From CAZXCK01 sp964639225 (GTDB lineage: Bacteria > Chloroflexota > Anaerolineae > Aggregatilineales > Phototrophicaceae): a stretch of DNA of 64,000 nucleotides. This document shows positions 42,389-52,276 of this stretch, piece after piece. Numbering within the stretch: position 1 is the stretch's first letter; every line of letters begins with the position of its first letter. Location of the stretch: contig CAZXCK010000007.1 in assembly GCA_964639225.1 (NCBI GenBank), positions 1-64,000 of the forward strand, written 5' to 3'. The notes under the pieces were generated by a model that saw only the letters and a program-made list of their open reading frames with translations, did not search any database and was not told the origin of the DNA. The translations under genes and the position numbers were made by a program.

Positions 42389-43243
42389 TTACCGCCGATT
42401 TTCGCCTGTGTCAGGCAGGCAGGTCGCACGCAGCGTGTCGACAAACGCCTGTGCTGTTGCGAATCGATCGTCCGGGTTTTTAGCCGCCGCCTGAGCAATA
42501 ATGCGCCACTGTTCGACCGTCAGCCGGGGATGCCGCGCGATGGGCGTCTCAATGTGAGCGATCGCAATCAGATAGTCGGGGCCGTTTTCTGATTCGTGAA
42601 AGGGCCGCTGTCCGGTGAGCAGTTCGTAAGCCATGATTCCCAGCGCGTAAATATCGGTCTGGTGCGACAGTTCGCCGCCCAACCACTGCTCCGGGGCCAT
42701 GTAACGTCCGCTACCCGGTGGTTTGGAACCAGGGCGCGTCAGCCGGGGGTCAATCAGCGGATTTAATGCCAGGCCAAAATCGGTCAGGTAACAGTCGCCA
42801 CCATCAGCAGACAACAGAATGTTCTCCGGTTTGACATCCCGGTGAATGCTGCCCAGTTCCCGGTCAATATGGTCCAGCGCGTTGGCCATCTGCGACAGAT
42901 AGCGCAGCCCCTGGGTGACTGGAAGGGGATGGCCGGTTTCCAGGCGCTGGCGCAGCGTCCCGCCAGCTATGTAACGCGAGATGATATAACGCCGACCGTC
43001 CCATTCCCCAAATGCGACAACCGGAACAATGTGAGGGTGAACCACACTCGACGCCTTCAGCATTTCGTTTTCAAACCGCTCCACACGCTCCTGATCGTTG
43101 CGGATATGTGGCAGCAGCAGCTTAATGGCAACTTCGTCATTCGTCTGAAGATGGTAAGCTAACCACACCTCACCATTACCACCAGCACCCAACTGATGAA
43201 CTAACCTGTAGGCATCAAATTCAACTCCTGCCGCCAACACCAC
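42389..43243 (-). CDS. Hanks-type Ser/Thr protein kinase, kinase domain only
   Basis: 284 aa beginning at a GTG (43243) preceded by AAAGGAC. The Gly-rich loop is GAGGNGEVWLA, the ATP-anchoring Lys is in DEVAIKLLLP, the catalytic loop is IHRDVKPENILL, the metal loop is DFGLAL, and the APE motif is YMAPEQW. There is no membrane helix, PASTA repeat or other C-terminal sensor, unlike PknB; it ends soon after the kinase fold. It is therefore a soluble bacterial kinase with unknown substrate. It is divergent from the glycosyltransferase gene, and the 241-bp spacer shows no clear consensus promoter. Confidence 0.93.
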   Translation of the reverse strand: MVLAAGVEFDAYRLVHQLGAGGNGEVWLAYHLQTNDEVAIKLLLPHIRNDQERVERFENEMLKASSVVHPHIVPVVAFGEWDGRRYIISRYIAGGTLRQRLETGHPLPVTQGLRYLSQMANALDHIDRELGSIHRDVKPENILLSADGGDCYLTDFGLALNPLIDPRLTRPGSKPPGSGRYMAPEQWLGGELSHQTDIYALGIMAYELLTGQRPFHESENGPDYLIAIAHIETPIARHPRLTVEQWRIIAQAAAKNPDDRFATAQAFVDTLRATCLPDTGENRR

Positions 43244-43484
43244 GATGTCACGTCCTTTGTCTCTGCCTGACCGGTGCGGACCTGAAACGTGTCCTGATTA
43301 CTATTGTAGACCGGGTTAGGTGCCGATGCTATGCACCCGTTGCCCAAACGCCAGCAAGCCGTATAAGGCCGTAGGCAAGGCGCAGGGCAGATGGTAGAGT
43401 CAGGATAGGCTATCTTGGCAAGTTGAATATCATCGCAATCCCCGTCGGCGACACCCATCACAGCCCTTCACTTAGGAAAGCATC

Positions 43485-44564
43485 ATGCGTATTCTGCTCA
43501 TCGAACCATACTACGGCGGCAGTCACAAAGCCTGGGCCGATGAACTTCAACGATTCTCCCGCCACTCCATCGACCTGCTGACCCTGCCGGCTCAGTTCTG
43601 GAAATGGCGTATGCAGGGCGGCGCGATAACACTGGCCCGCCACTACCAGCAAATTGAGCAGAAGCCTGACCTGCTGCTCATGACCGATATGGTGAATGTC
43701 GCCACGTTTCGCGCGCTCACCCGTACCGAGATCCCCATCGCGCTCTACTTCCACGAAAACCAGCTCAGCTATCCGCAGAACGCGCGCCAGCGTCATGGCT
43801 GGCAGTATGGCTTCGTCAACACCATTAGCGCACTGGCCGCCGATGCTGTCCTGTTCAGCAGCCAGTACCATCACGACGTATTCTTCGAGTATCTGCCCCG
43901 CCTGTTGAAGCACTTCGGCGATTACAACGAACTTGAATCCGTCCCAGCTATCCGTGAAAAAACATCAGTGCTGCCGCTGGCCGTCGATCTGCGCCGCTTC
44001 GACGCGCATCGCGTAAACAAAGTGCCTGGCGCACCGCCGTTGATTCTGTGGAACCATCGCTGGGAACCCGACAAAAACCCTGCACTATTCTTCGCCGCAC
44101 TCGACAAACTCATGGCCGCCAACTTCGATTTCCGCGTGGCCATCGTCGGCGAGAACCCGCGCCAGAAGTTCGCCGACTTCGACGCCATACGCCAGCGACT
44201 CGGCGACCGCATGACACACTACGGTTATGTGGACAGCTTCACCGATTATGCCCGGCTGTTATGGTCCGCCGATTATGTCGTTAGCGCCGCCCAGCAGGAA
44301 TTCTTCGGTATCGCCGTCGCCGAGGCCATCTACTGCGGCTGTGCGCCCATCCTGCCGCATCGCCTGAACTATCCCTATCTCGTACCAGCAGATCATCATT
44401 CGATTTGTCTATATCCAGGCGATAAACTCAGCGCCCTGCTCCAGGGCCACCTGCGCGGCCAGTTCCAGCCAGACCTCGACGCGCTACGCACCCACATCGC
44501 CCGCCACGACTGGGCAGCGCTTATCGACCATTACGACGACACATTCGCCCGTCTCATCACCTGA
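43485..44564 (+). CDS. DUF3524 glycosyltransferase, tRNA-queuosine alpha-mannosyltransferase-like
   Basis: 359 aa. The N-terminal domain reads MRILLIEPYYGGSHKAWADE (the DUF3524 start) with LLLMTDMVNVATFRALT and ALYFHENQLSYPQ, and the C-terminal GT-B Rossmann half has ILWNHRWEPDKNP and EFFGIAVAEAIYCGCAPILP. The eukaryotic homologue GTDC1 (QTMAN) mannosylates queuosine in tRNA-Asp, and the domain now bears that name. Bacterial members may do the same or modify another acceptor; this is inference from family. AGGAAAG precedes the ATG. The next gene is a tRNA synthetase, 122 bp downstream. Confidence 0.85.
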   Translation: MRILLIEPYYGGSHKAWADELQRFSRHSIDLLTLPAQFWKWRMQGGAITLARHYQQIEQKPDLLLMTDMVNVATFRALTRTEIPIALYFHENQLSYPQNARQRHGWQYGFVNTISALAADAVLFSSQYHHDVFFEYLPRLLKHFGDYNELESVPAIREKTSVLPLAVDLRRFDAHRVNKVPGAPPLILWNHRWEPDKNPALFFAALDKLMAANFDFRVAIVGENPRQKFADFDAIRQRLGDRMTHYGYVDSFTDYARLLWSADYVVSAAQQEFFGIAVAEAIYCGCAPILPHRLNYPYLVPADHHSICLYPGDKLSALLQGHLRGQFQPDLDALRTHIARHDWAALIDHYDDTFARLIT

Positions 44565-44603
44565 ACAGCTATACCAACGCCTGAAGTCTGCTGCAAGATG
44601 CGC

Positions 44604-44609
44604 TATAAT
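44604..44609 (+). promoter_or_regulatory. Candidate -10 element of glnS
   Basis: TATAAT at 44604-44609 lies 77 bp upstream of the glnS ATG; the -35 position (CTGAAG at 44581) is a poor match. A small GCTGG/CCAGC hairpin lies in the leader. Confidence 0.4.
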
Positions 44610-44686
44610 GGCCGTCCTGAAGGCTGGTTACGCCAGCTACAGGGCAACTTTGCGAGGGATTCCATTAGATATCAGGTGAAAGCGAC

Positions 44687-46372
44687 ATGACCGACAGCAG
44701 CGCCACCGCCGCGCCGCGTTCCAATTTCATCCGCGACATCATCGACGAGGATATGCGCACTGGCAAGTGGGATGGCCGTGTCCATACCCGCTTCCCGCCA
44801 GAGCCAAACGGCTATCTGCACATCGGCCACGCCAAGTCGATCTGCCTTAACTTTGGGTTGGCCCGTGACTATCAGGGCAAGTGCAACCTGCGCTTCGACG
44901 ATACCAACCCCATCAAAGAAGAACAACAGTACATCGATGCCATCATCGAGGACGTGCGCTGGCTGGGCTTCGACTGGGGAGATCGTCTGTTTTATGCGTC
45001 CGACTATTTCGACCAGCTCTACGCCTGGGCTGTGCAGTTGATTAAGGCGGGCAAGGCATACGTCGATCACCTCAGCCCGGACGAAATCCGCGAATATCGT
45101 GGTACACTGACCGAACCCGGCAAGAACAGCCCTTATCGTGACCGTTCGATTGAGGAAAACCTGGACCTGTTCGAGCGCATGAAAAACGGTGACTTCGCCG
45201 AAGGCGAATGCGTGCTGCGCGCCAAAATCGACATGGCGTCAGGCAACATCAACATGCGCGATCCGGTCCTGTACCGCGTACTGCACGCCCACCATCCCCG
45301 TACCGGCGACAAGTGGTGTATTTATCCGATGTACGACTGGGCACACGGCCAGTCAGACTCTATCGAAGGCATCACGCATTCGATCTGCACCCTCGAATTC
45401 GAGGACCATCGCCCCCTGTACGACTGGTTTCTGGACAACCTGGGTGTCTACCATCCACAGCAGATCGAGTTCGCGCGCCTCAACCTGACCAACACCGTAC
45501 TCAGCAAGCGTCGTCTCATCCGGTTGGTGACCGAGAAGCACGTCAGCGGCTGGGATGACCCGCGCATGCCGACCATCTCCGGACTGCGCCGGCGCGGCTA
45601 CACACCGCAGGCCATCCGCGATTTTGCCGACGTCATCGGCGTGTCGAAATCTAACAGCATGGTCGAGATGGCCCTGCTGGAACACTGCGCCCGCCAGGAC
45701 CTCAACCGGCACGCCCTGCGGGTGATGGCCGTACTAAATCCGATTAAAGTCGTACTGGAGAACTACCCCGAAGGTCAGGTCGAAGAACTGGAAGCCGTCA
45801 ACAATCCCGAAGACCCGGACGCCGGCACGCGCACCGTGCCCTTCGCCCGCGAGCTGTACATCGACCGCGACGACTTCATGGAAGACCCACCCAAGAAATT
45901 CTTCCGGCTGGCTCCTGGCCGCGAAGTCCGCCTCCGCTACGGCTACTTCATCAAATGTGAGTCAGTTGTCAAGGACGACGCGGGCAACATCGTCGAGCTG
46001 CGCTGCACCTATGACCCGGCCACGCGCGGCGGCAACGCTCCGGATGGGCGTAAAGTCAAGGCAACCATCCATTGGGTAGCTGCGCAGTCCGCGCTGGACG
46101 CCGAGGTGCGCCTGTACGAGCATCTTTTCAACAGCAGAATACCCGGCGAAAACACCGAGGATTTCGTCAACGACATCAACCCGGATTCGCTGCAAATACT
46201 CACCGGCTGCAAGCTGGAACCCAGCTTAGCGAGCGCCAGACCCGGCGACCGTTTCCAGTTCGAGCGTGTGGGTTACTTCTGCGTCGATCCCGACTCGACC
46301 GATAGCGGTCTGGTATTCAATCGCACCGTTTCCCTGCGTGACGACTGGGCACGTATCCAGAAGCGGAGCTGA
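44687..46372 (+). CDS. glnS: Glutaminyl-tRNA synthetase
   Basis: 561 aa, the bacterial GlnRS length. The class I signature is PPEPNGYLHIGHAKSICLNF (HIGH), the KMSKS counterpart is VLSKRRLI, and characteristic segments include LRFDDTNPIKEEQQYIDAI, MYDWAHGQSDSIEGITHS and the anticodon-binding beta-barrels with YFIKCESVVKDDAGN. The enzyme charges tRNA-Gln directly. Most bacteria outside Proteobacteria and some other lineages use GatCAB instead, so an acquired glnS is plausible here. GGTGAAAG precedes the ATG. Confidence 0.97.
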   Translation: MTDSSATAAPRSNFIRDIIDEDMRTGKWDGRVHTRFPPEPNGYLHIGHAKSICLNFGLARDYQGKCNLRFDDTNPIKEEQQYIDAIIEDVRWLGFDWGDRLFYASDYFDQLYAWAVQLIKAGKAYVDHLSPDEIREYRGTLTEPGKNSPYRDRSIEENLDLFERMKNGDFAEGECVLRAKIDMASGNINMRDPVLYRVLHAHHPRTGDKWCIYPMYDWAHGQSDSIEGITHSICTLEFEDHRPLYDWFLDNLGVYHPQQIEFARLNLTNTVLSKRRLIRLVTEKHVSGWDDPRMPTISGLRRRGYTPQAIRDFADVIGVSKSNSMVEMALLEHCARQDLNRHALRVMAVLNPIKVVLENYPEGQVEELEAVNNPEDPDAGTRTVPFARELYIDRDDFMEDPPKKFFRLAPGREVRLRYGYFIKCESVVKDDAGNIVELRCTYDPATRGGNAPDGRKVKATIHWVAAQSALDAEVRLYEHLFNSRIPGENTEDFVNDINPDSLQILTGCKLEPSLASARPGDRFQFERVGYFCVDPDSTDSGLVFNRTVSLRDDWARIQKRS

Positions 46373-46419
46373 GTTTACACCCCGCGCTGCGACCAATCGA
46401 CCGCGACAAAAATGCAAAA

Positions 46420-46459
46420 AGCCGCCCATTCTGATCTTTTGTGATCGGGATGGGCGGCT
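46420..46459. terminator. Bidirectional terminator between glnS and the Gfo/Idh operon
   Basis: AGCCGCCCATTCTGATC (46420-46436) pairs with 46443-46459 through a 17-bp stem with G-U pairs. The minus-strand side is followed by TTTTTGCATTTTTG and the plus-strand side by CGGTTT. It can end both convergent transcripts. Confidence 0.75.
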
Positions 46460-46484
46460 CGGTTTAGATGTGCGCTGATTTACA

Positions 46485-47573
46485 TCACTGCCGGGGATTC
46501 AGCCACAGGTCTATCGGAATCTCAACTTCGGGCGGCTCGTAAGGCCAGTCGATGCGTCTCCCCTCACCAGCCGACTGATAGGCCGCGTGGATAATACGCA
46601 GCACTTCCAGGCCGTCCTCGCCGGTTTCAATCGGCTCTTCCTTGCCCAGGATCACATTGACAAAGTGCTGCATCTCCTGCGGGAAGCCGTAGTTCCACTC
46701 TTCCTCAAAGCCGGTGAACGTCCAGCCGACAGTCGTGTCCGCCTTTTCGACCGCGTAGCCATAGCCGGACTTGCTGTGAGTCATAAAGGCGTTGCCATGA
46801 ATCAGGTCAGCGCTGGTGTTGCCCTGCGTGCCATAGACAGCGCACTTATCGTCGATGCCACCGGTCTTGGCCCAACTATTCTCACACACGGCCAGCGCGC
46901 CGTTCTCAAACTCCACCATACACAGGCTGTGATCGTCGCCTTTGGTGCGCTCTTTATGCACATACGTCCCTAGCACAGCGGTCACGCTTTTGACTTTAGG
47001 CCGGTCCAGAATCCAGCGCGCGAACTCAATCGAATGGCAGCCCATATCCAGCAGCACGCCACCCCCGCTCTGCTCGACGTTCCAGAACCAGGGCGAGTGC
47101 GGGCCGTCATGCTCTTCGCTCTGCTTGACCAGGAACACATCGCCCAGCGCGCCCTCACTGATGAGCTTCTTCACGCGCACGTACTTGGGCGCGAAGCACA
47201 GCATCTCGCCGTAGACCAGCTTGACGCCGGCTTTGGCGACGGCATCCAGCATAATCCGCGCCTCACGCATATTGCGAGCGAAAGGCTTCTCGCACATGAT
47301 GTGCTTACCAGCCTCGGCGGCGGCAACCACGATCTCTTCGTGCAGATAGTTGGGTACAGCGACGGTGATGCCGTCGATGTCATCACGCCTCAGCAGTTCA
47401 CGGTAATCCTCGTAAGCGTGGGGAATGCCGTAGCACTCGGCGAAAGACGCCGCCTTACCTGGCGTGCGCGACGCCACCGCGACGATCTCCGCGTTGTGGC
47501 AGTGCTGGAGTCCCTGCGCATGAATATTACCGATGAAGCCCGTGCCAATAATGCCAACCCGTACTTTTTCCAT
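46485..47573 (-). CDS. Gfo/Idh/MocA family oxidoreductase (1 of 2)
   Basis: 362 aa. The N-terminal Rossmann motif is VGIIGTGFIGNIHAQGLQ (residues 6-23), the catalytic motif is CEKPFARNMREA, and the substrate domain includes GGGVLLDMGCHSIEFARW (conserved His). It lies 23 bp downstream of a second member on the same strand, at the end of the sugar ABC operon. Family enzymes oxidise sugars or cyclitols. The pair may act in sequence on the imported substrate. A clear terminator follows. Confidence 0.92.
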   Translation of the reverse strand: MEKVRVGIIGTGFIGNIHAQGLQHCHNAEIVAVASRTPGKAASFAECYGIPHAYEDYRELLRRDDIDGITVAVPNYLHEEIVVAAAEAGKHIMCEKPFARNMREARIMLDAVAKAGVKLVYGEMLCFAPKYVRVKKLISEGALGDVFLVKQSEEHDGPHSPWFWNVEQSGGGVLLDMGCHSIEFARWILDRPKVKSVTAVLGTYVHKERTKGDDHSLCMVEFENGALAVCENSWAKTGGIDDKCAVYGTQGNTSADLIHGNAFMTHSKSGYGYAVEKADTTVGWTFTGFEEEWNYGFPQEMQHFVNVILGKEEPIETGEDGLEVLRIIHAAYQSAGEGRRIDWPYEPPEVEIPIDLWLNPRQ

Positions 47574-47596
47574 AAGTCTATTCTCCTGCCTGTATG

Positions 47597-48663
47597 CTAT
47601 TCGTCAAGAATATACTGCACCACTTTACCAGTGGCCTTCTCTTTCAGAATGCGCTTGAAGCGACCATCCGGCATCTTTTCCTCTTTGATGAGGTAATGCT
47701 CGGCATCATATTCGCGTAGCGCCTTATCAGTCTCCGCCTCGTCCTGGCCCCGCCAGTCGTCGATGATGACCGGTTCCCATTGTTTGCTCTCCGCAGAGCG
47801 ATAAGCCGCGTCCATGATGGCGTTGACCACATAGCCGTCGTAGAAGCTCTCCATCGGCTGGGTGCTGTTGTCCAGCGAGTCGAGCATATCGCGGAACATA
47901 TCGGTATAACCCAGCGCGCCCACTTCATCGCCCACCGGGAACAGCCAACCGGTCTCGGTCTCAGCTTTCTCCGCCACGTAACCGGAGCCGCCACCAGATG
48001 AGAACATCTCGAAACCGGTGCGCAGCCAGTGATTCAGCCAGATTGTCCCTTCGGTCCCGGATACCTCGTCGCGCAGGTCCATGCCACCCCGGAAGGTCCA
48101 TGCCACTTCAAACTGGCCGATAGCGCCGTTAGCGTAACGCACCAAACCAACCGCGCTGTCCTCGGCCTCGATAGGGTGGACCTGCGTATCAGCCCAGCAC
48201 ATCACCTCGACCGGGCGCACGTCCTTGCCGATAAAGTTGCGGCTGATCTCGATGCAGTGACAACCCATGTCGATGATAGCGCCACCACCGGACTGTGCCT
48301 TATCCCAGAACCAGTCGCTGTGCGGGCCTGGATGCGCCTCACGGGAACGCGCCCACAGCACCCGCCCAACGGCGCCCTTCTGCACCGAATCCAGCGCTTT
48401 GAGCGTTTTGGGNNNNNNNNNNNNNNNNNNNNNNNNNNNNNNNNNNNNNNNNNNNNNNNNNNNNNNNNNNNNNNNNNNNNNNNNNNNNNNNNNNNNNNNN
48501 NNNNNNNNNNNNCCGGGATATCCCAGTCTGTGGCGAACTGTTTGGCGCGTTCCTCGCTGCGGCTGTATGCAACCATCACCCGGTCGCGGCTGCGACCGCT
48601 GTGCAGGGTCATCGTGTAAAACATACCGATCAGACCGGTTCCAAGCATCGTAATCTTGCGCAT
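47597..48663 (-). CDS. Gfo/Idh/MocA family oxidoreductase (2 of 2), interrupted by a scaffold gap
   Basis: The gene starts at 48663 (ATG after AAGGAG) with ITMLGTGLIGMFYTMTL, the Rossmann motif, and reads to DWDIP at the edge of the N block. After the gap the protein resumes in a different frame at PKTLKALDSVQKGAVG and continues with GGGAIIDMGCHCIEISRNF to the stop at 47597. The frame change is explained by the gap size being an arbitrary 100 N, not by a mutation; the missing segment should hold the EKP motif. Sequence and length otherwise fit the family, and it is distinct from the downstream copy. It lies 105 bp downstream of the permease gene. Confidence 0.85.
48413..48512. other. Scaffold gap (100 N)
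   Basis: A run of exactly 100 N inside the second Gfo/Idh gene. The two flanks (GCGTTTTGGG and CCGGGATATCCC) share no overlap, so real sequence is probably missing. The true size is unknown. Confidence 0.95.
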
Positions 48664-48768
48664 GAGTTCTCCTTAAAAGTAGCGTGTCCATTATTTGATC
48701 GAAAACGCGCTGCTCACCTGCCAGTTCTCACAGCCAGGCAAACAACGCGCACAGTACACAACTTCATT

Positions 48769-49746
48769 TTACTGGCGCAGTGTGCGTTGTCGCCCGTAGA
48801 CCGAAAGCAGCAGCACCAGCACCGTCCCCAGCACCATGAACTGGTAAGCCTGTTGGAGCTGCAACGCCCGCAGCAGGCTGTCAATCAGCGTGAGCACCAG
48901 CGCGCCCGACATCGTGCCCCAGTAGCTGCCCTTGCCACCAGCCAGCACGGTGCCCCCCACCACCACCGCCGCGATCGACGGAAACAGGTAGGGCTGCCCC
49001 AGATTCAGGAACACCGTCTGCGTGAAGCCCAACAGCGTAAAACCACCAAATGCCGCCAGGAAACCGCTCAGCGTGTAAGTGGCGATCACAACCAGCGGCA
49101 CGTTGACACCGGACAGCGTCGCCGTTTTGCGATTCACACCGACTGCGAACAACTGCTTGCCGTAATTCGTGCGCTCCAGCAACAGCCACATGCCAATCCC
49201 GACCAGAATCCACAGGAAAACCACCCCTGGCACACCCAGAACCAGCGGGCTGGCGATAAAACGACGCATCAGTGATGGCGTGTCACCGATGAGCTGGCCG
49301 CGCGTCACAATCAGAACTGTACCCTGGACCACACCAGCCATCGCCAATGTCATCACCAGCGGCGGAATCCGCAGCAGGATCACCCCCAGTCCGTTCATCA
49401 GGCCAATACCGGCGCCAACAGCCAATGCCACCAACAGCGCCGGGACCATCATCGCGTTGTCGCCATCGCTGATGCGGAAAACCAGGATGGCGCTCAACGT
49501 CACCACCGCGCCCACCGACAGGTCGATACCCTCCCCGCCACTGATGATGACCAGCGTCTGCCCGGCAGCGATGATGCCCAGGAAGGCCGCCGCACGCACG
49601 ATGTTGATAGCCTGCGTTACGTTGACAAAGTTCGGGTTAATCAGACCGCCCGCAAAGAACAGAATCACCGCCAGGATGAGCGCCACCATCGGCGGACTGA
49701 CATAATCAAACAGGCGTCGCACACTATTCAGCGTTGTGGTGGTCAT
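48769..49746 (-). CDS. Sugar ABC transporter permease (RbsC type, 1 of 2)
   Basis: 325 aa from the ATG at 49746, which overlaps the previous permease stop (ATGA). About nine to ten hydrophobic helices are seen. The family motif GEGIDLSVGAVVTLSAILV, the loop FAVGVNRKTATLSGVNVPLV and GGTVLAGGKGSYWGTMSGA are typical of BPD_transp_2 (CUT2) permeases. With the other permease it forms the membrane channel of the sugar importer in this operon. Confidence 0.93.
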   Translation of the reverse strand: MTTTTLNSVRRLFDYVSPPMVALILAVILFFAGGLINPNFVNVTQAINIVRAAAFLGIIAAGQTLVIISGGEGIDLSVGAVVTLSAILVFRISDGDNAMMVPALLVALAVGAGIGLMNGLGVILLRIPPLVMTLAMAGVVQGTVLIVTRGQLIGDTPSLMRRFIASPLVLGVPGVVFLWILVGIGMWLLLERTNYGKQLFAVGVNRKTATLSGVNVPLVVIATYTLSGFLAAFGGFTLLGFTQTVFLNLGQPYLFPSIAAVVVGGTVLAGGKGSYWGTMSGALVLTLIDSLLRALQLQQAYQFMVLGTVLVLLLSVYGRQRTLRQ

Positions 49747-50753
49747 GCGCTTTCCCTCCTGACGAGCCGCTGCCATATCGCCCCGACGAACACCGGCTGC
49801 CCGCGCATCAGCCGGACCAGCCCTGGACCGGCCAGCGCCACCAGAATAATCAGCGCGTCAACCAGCGTCTGCGACCACGTCGGCACATTGGCAAACGAGA
49901 TAATATTGCGGATGGTCCCCAGGATCAGCACACCGATCACCGTACCAACCACACCGCCCTGACCACCAGCCAGGCGAGTCCCACCCAGCACCACCGCCAC
50001 AATCGAATCCAGCGTCATGGCATCACCGATGCGGGGATTGCCAGTGCCTACCGACATCGTGATCGCCAAACCGGCCAGTGCCGCCATCAGGCCACCGATC
50101 ACATACGTGCTTAAGCGGACGCGATTCACCGGCACACCGGTCGTATAGGCGGCGTCAGCATTGCTGCCCGTCGCCAGCAGATACTGGCCGTAGCGTGTCG
50201 AGCGCAGCAGCAGCCAGATGAGCACCAGCACGACAATCACATAAGCCGTAAAGGGCACGCCCAGCGGCGTATCTCGATACAGACGTGCCAGGTCCGACGG
50301 AACCGAGCCACCAGGGCGCGGCAGAATATACAACGCCAGCCCCGCGTAGATGAAACTGGTGGCATACGTTGTCACGATGGGCTGCAACCGCAGGTAAGCG
50401 ACACAGAAGCCGTTGAGCGCGCCAGCCAGCATACCGGCCCCACACCCTGCCAGAATCGCCAGAATAACCTCGGTTGCCGTCGAGTCGCGGGTGATGAGCG
50501 TGACCAGAATGGCATTGACCATTGACACCATCGCGCCCACCGATAGATCAATGCCACCGCCGATAATCACCACCGTCTGGCCGGCAGCCAGCAAAATCAG
50601 CGGCAGAAACACGCGCAGATTGCCATTCAGCACGCGCAGTTCAAACATATTGGGCTGATGATAATAATTGATGGCGATGGCGGCTACGAGAATAGCCAGC
50701 GCGAACAGATACGTATGGCGCAGGCTGATGCGCTGCAGGTTAATCTGATTCAA
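49743..50753 (-). CDS. Sugar ABC transporter permease (RbsC type, 2 of 2)
   Basis: 336 aa with about ten helices. GGGIDLSVGAMVSMVNAILV, ATGSNADAAYTTGVPVNRVR and VLGGTRLAGGQGGVVGTVIG are the CUT2 permease landmarks. The start at 50753 overlaps the end of the ATPase gene by 14 bp and the stop overlaps the next permease by 4 bp, so all three are translationally coupled. Two different permeases point to a heterodimeric channel. Confidence 0.93.
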   Translation of the reverse strand: MNQINLQRISLRHTYLFALAILVAAIAINYYHQPNMFELRVLNGNLRVFLPLILLAAGQTVVIIGGGIDLSVGAMVSMVNAILVTLITRDSTATEVILAILAGCGAGMLAGALNGFCVAYLRLQPIVTTYATSFIYAGLALYILPRPGGSVPSDLARLYRDTPLGVPFTAYVIVVLVLIWLLLRSTRYGQYLLATGSNADAAYTTGVPVNRVRLSTYVIGGLMAALAGLAITMSVGTGNPRIGDAMTLDSIVAVVLGGTRLAGGQGGVVGTVIGVLILGTIRNIISFANVPTWSQTLVDALIILVALAGPGLVRLMRGQPVFVGAIWQRLVRRESA

Positions 50754-52257
50754 TGTCCCCCTCCTGCGCGAAACCCATACTGGCCGCTACCAGATGGGTC
50801 CGGTCCAGTGTGTCGCCTTGCAGCTCCGCGCTGATCTGGCCGTCATGCAGCACCAGCACCCGCTCACACAAACCGAGCAGTTCCTCATCGTCACTGCTGT
50901 AAAACAGTATCGCCGTACCCTGCGCGCACAGCCGGGCCAGCAGTTCGTAGAACTCCCCCTTCGTGCTAACGTCAATACCTTTCGTCGGGTCATTGAGCAG
51001 CAGCAACCTGGGATCGCGCAGCAGCCATTTGCCAATGACAACCTTCTGCGCATTGCCGCCGCTGAGGCTGTTGACCGGCGCATCCAGTGAGGATCGCACC
51101 AACCGCAGATTGTCAGCAGAGCGTTCGCCAGCTTCATAGGCCGCGCGCATATCGAGCGGCAGTCCATAGCGCCGCCACGACGGCAGATGCAGATTCTCCA
51201 GAATGGAGCGAATGAGCAGCAATCCCTCGCTGCCACGATCCCCCGGCACATAAGCCACATCACGCTTCATCGCGTCGCGCGGCGAGTTAAACTTCACCCG
51301 TTCACCAGACAGTACGATCTGCCCGTGATAAGGAACTGCACCAAACAGTGCCAGCAGCAGATCGGTCTGGCCCTGCCCCTGCAAACCACCAATCCCCAGC
51401 AGCTCACCGTCACGCACCCGCAGATCAATACCGCGCAGCGCTTTTGTCTTCAACTGCTCAACCTGTAACCGAATCGGCGCGTCTGCCTGCGTCGTTTTCA
51501 CCCGAATGCTGTGCGGATTCGCCTGGCTCTCGACCATCAACGAGACCAGCTCGCGTTCGTTAGTCTCAGCGATCTGCCGATCACCGACATGATATCCGTT
51601 GCGCAGGACGGTCGCCCGGTCGGCAATACGGAATATTTCATCCATGCGATGCGACACGAACACGATAGCCATGCCCCTCGCTTTCCACTGCTCGATGAGT
51701 TCAAACAGTCGGGCCACCTGTTGACTGCCCAGGCTGGCAGTCGCCTCATCAAGAATCATCAGGCGTGGATTCTTGCTCAGTGCCTTCAGAATCTCGACGA
51801 TCTGGCGCTCATCGGGTGGCAGGCCAGCTACCATGACGTCCGGTTCCAGCGTCGGCTGGAACGTACCCGCGAAGTGCTGGAGCAGGTCTTCGGTCTGTTG
51901 GATGAGTTTGCGCCGGTTCACGCGAATGCCGCCAACCAGCGGCTCGTTCCCCAGCCAGATATTCTCGGCCACCGTCATATCGGGGACGAGGCTAAGCTCC
52001 TGATATACGGCGGTAATACCGGCACGCCTTGCCGCTTGCGGCGACGCAAAACTGACGGGCACATCATCCAGATAGATCTGCCCGTCATTCGGCGAGACAA
52101 CGCCCGTGATGATCTTGCTGAGCGTACTCTTGCCGCTGCCATTAGCGCCCAGCAGCGCGACAACCTCACCGGATTGTACGGTGAGGTTGCCGTCTGCCAG
52201 CGCCACCACACCACCGTAATGCTTAACGATGTGTTGGGCTGAGAGTGATACCTTCAT
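50740..52257 (-). CDS. Sugar ABC transporter ATP-binding protein (two ATPase domains)
   Basis: 505 aa from the ATG at 52257 (MKVSLSAQHIVKHYGG); an upstream in-frame start overlaps the binding-protein gene. The first domain has Walker A GANGSGKSTLSK, Walker B LMILDEATASLGSQQ (A in place of the usual P after DE) and the switch FVSHRMDE. The second domain has the degenerate site IGGLQGQGQTDLL, signature LSGGNAQKV and LLLLNDPTKGIDVSTKG, where Asn-Asp replaces the catalytic Asp-Glu. This is typical of CUT2 ATPases, in which the second site is catalytically weak. It powers import with the two downstream permeases. Confidence 0.93.
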   Translation of the reverse strand: MKVSLSAQHIVKHYGGVVALADGNLTVQSGEVVALLGANGSGKSTLSKIITGVVSPNDGQIYLDDVPVSFASPQAARRAGITAVYQELSLVPDMTVAENIWLGNEPLVGGIRVNRRKLIQQTEDLLQHFAGTFQPTLEPDVMVAGLPPDERQIVEILKALSKNPRLMILDEATASLGSQQVARLFELIEQWKARGMAIVFVSHRMDEIFRIADRATVLRNGYHVGDRQIAETNERELVSLMVESQANPHSIRVKTTQADAPIRLQVEQLKTKALRGIDLRVRDGELLGIGGLQGQGQTDLLLALFGAVPYHGQIVLSGERVKFNSPRDAMKRDVAYVPGDRGSEGLLLIRSILENLHLPSWRRYGLPLDMRAAYEAGERSADNLRLVRSSLDAPVNSLSGGNAQKVVIGKWLLRDPRLLLLNDPTKGIDVSTKGEFYELLARLCAQGTAILFYSSDDEELLGLCERVLVLHDGQISAELQGDTLDRTHLVAASMGFAQEGDIESD

Positions 52258-52276
52258 CTGCGAGGTCGCTTGCCGC

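Noticed and set aside
43244..43484. Possible tRNA or small RNA in the kinase/glycosyltransferase spacer
   Set aside because: No T-loop GGTTCGA-type sequence or cloverleaf could be found there; only ordinary intergenic DNA.
47597..48663. Apparent frameshift in a Gfo/Idh gene
   Set aside because: The frame changes exactly across a 100-N placeholder whose length is arbitrary, so it is not evidence of a pseudogene.
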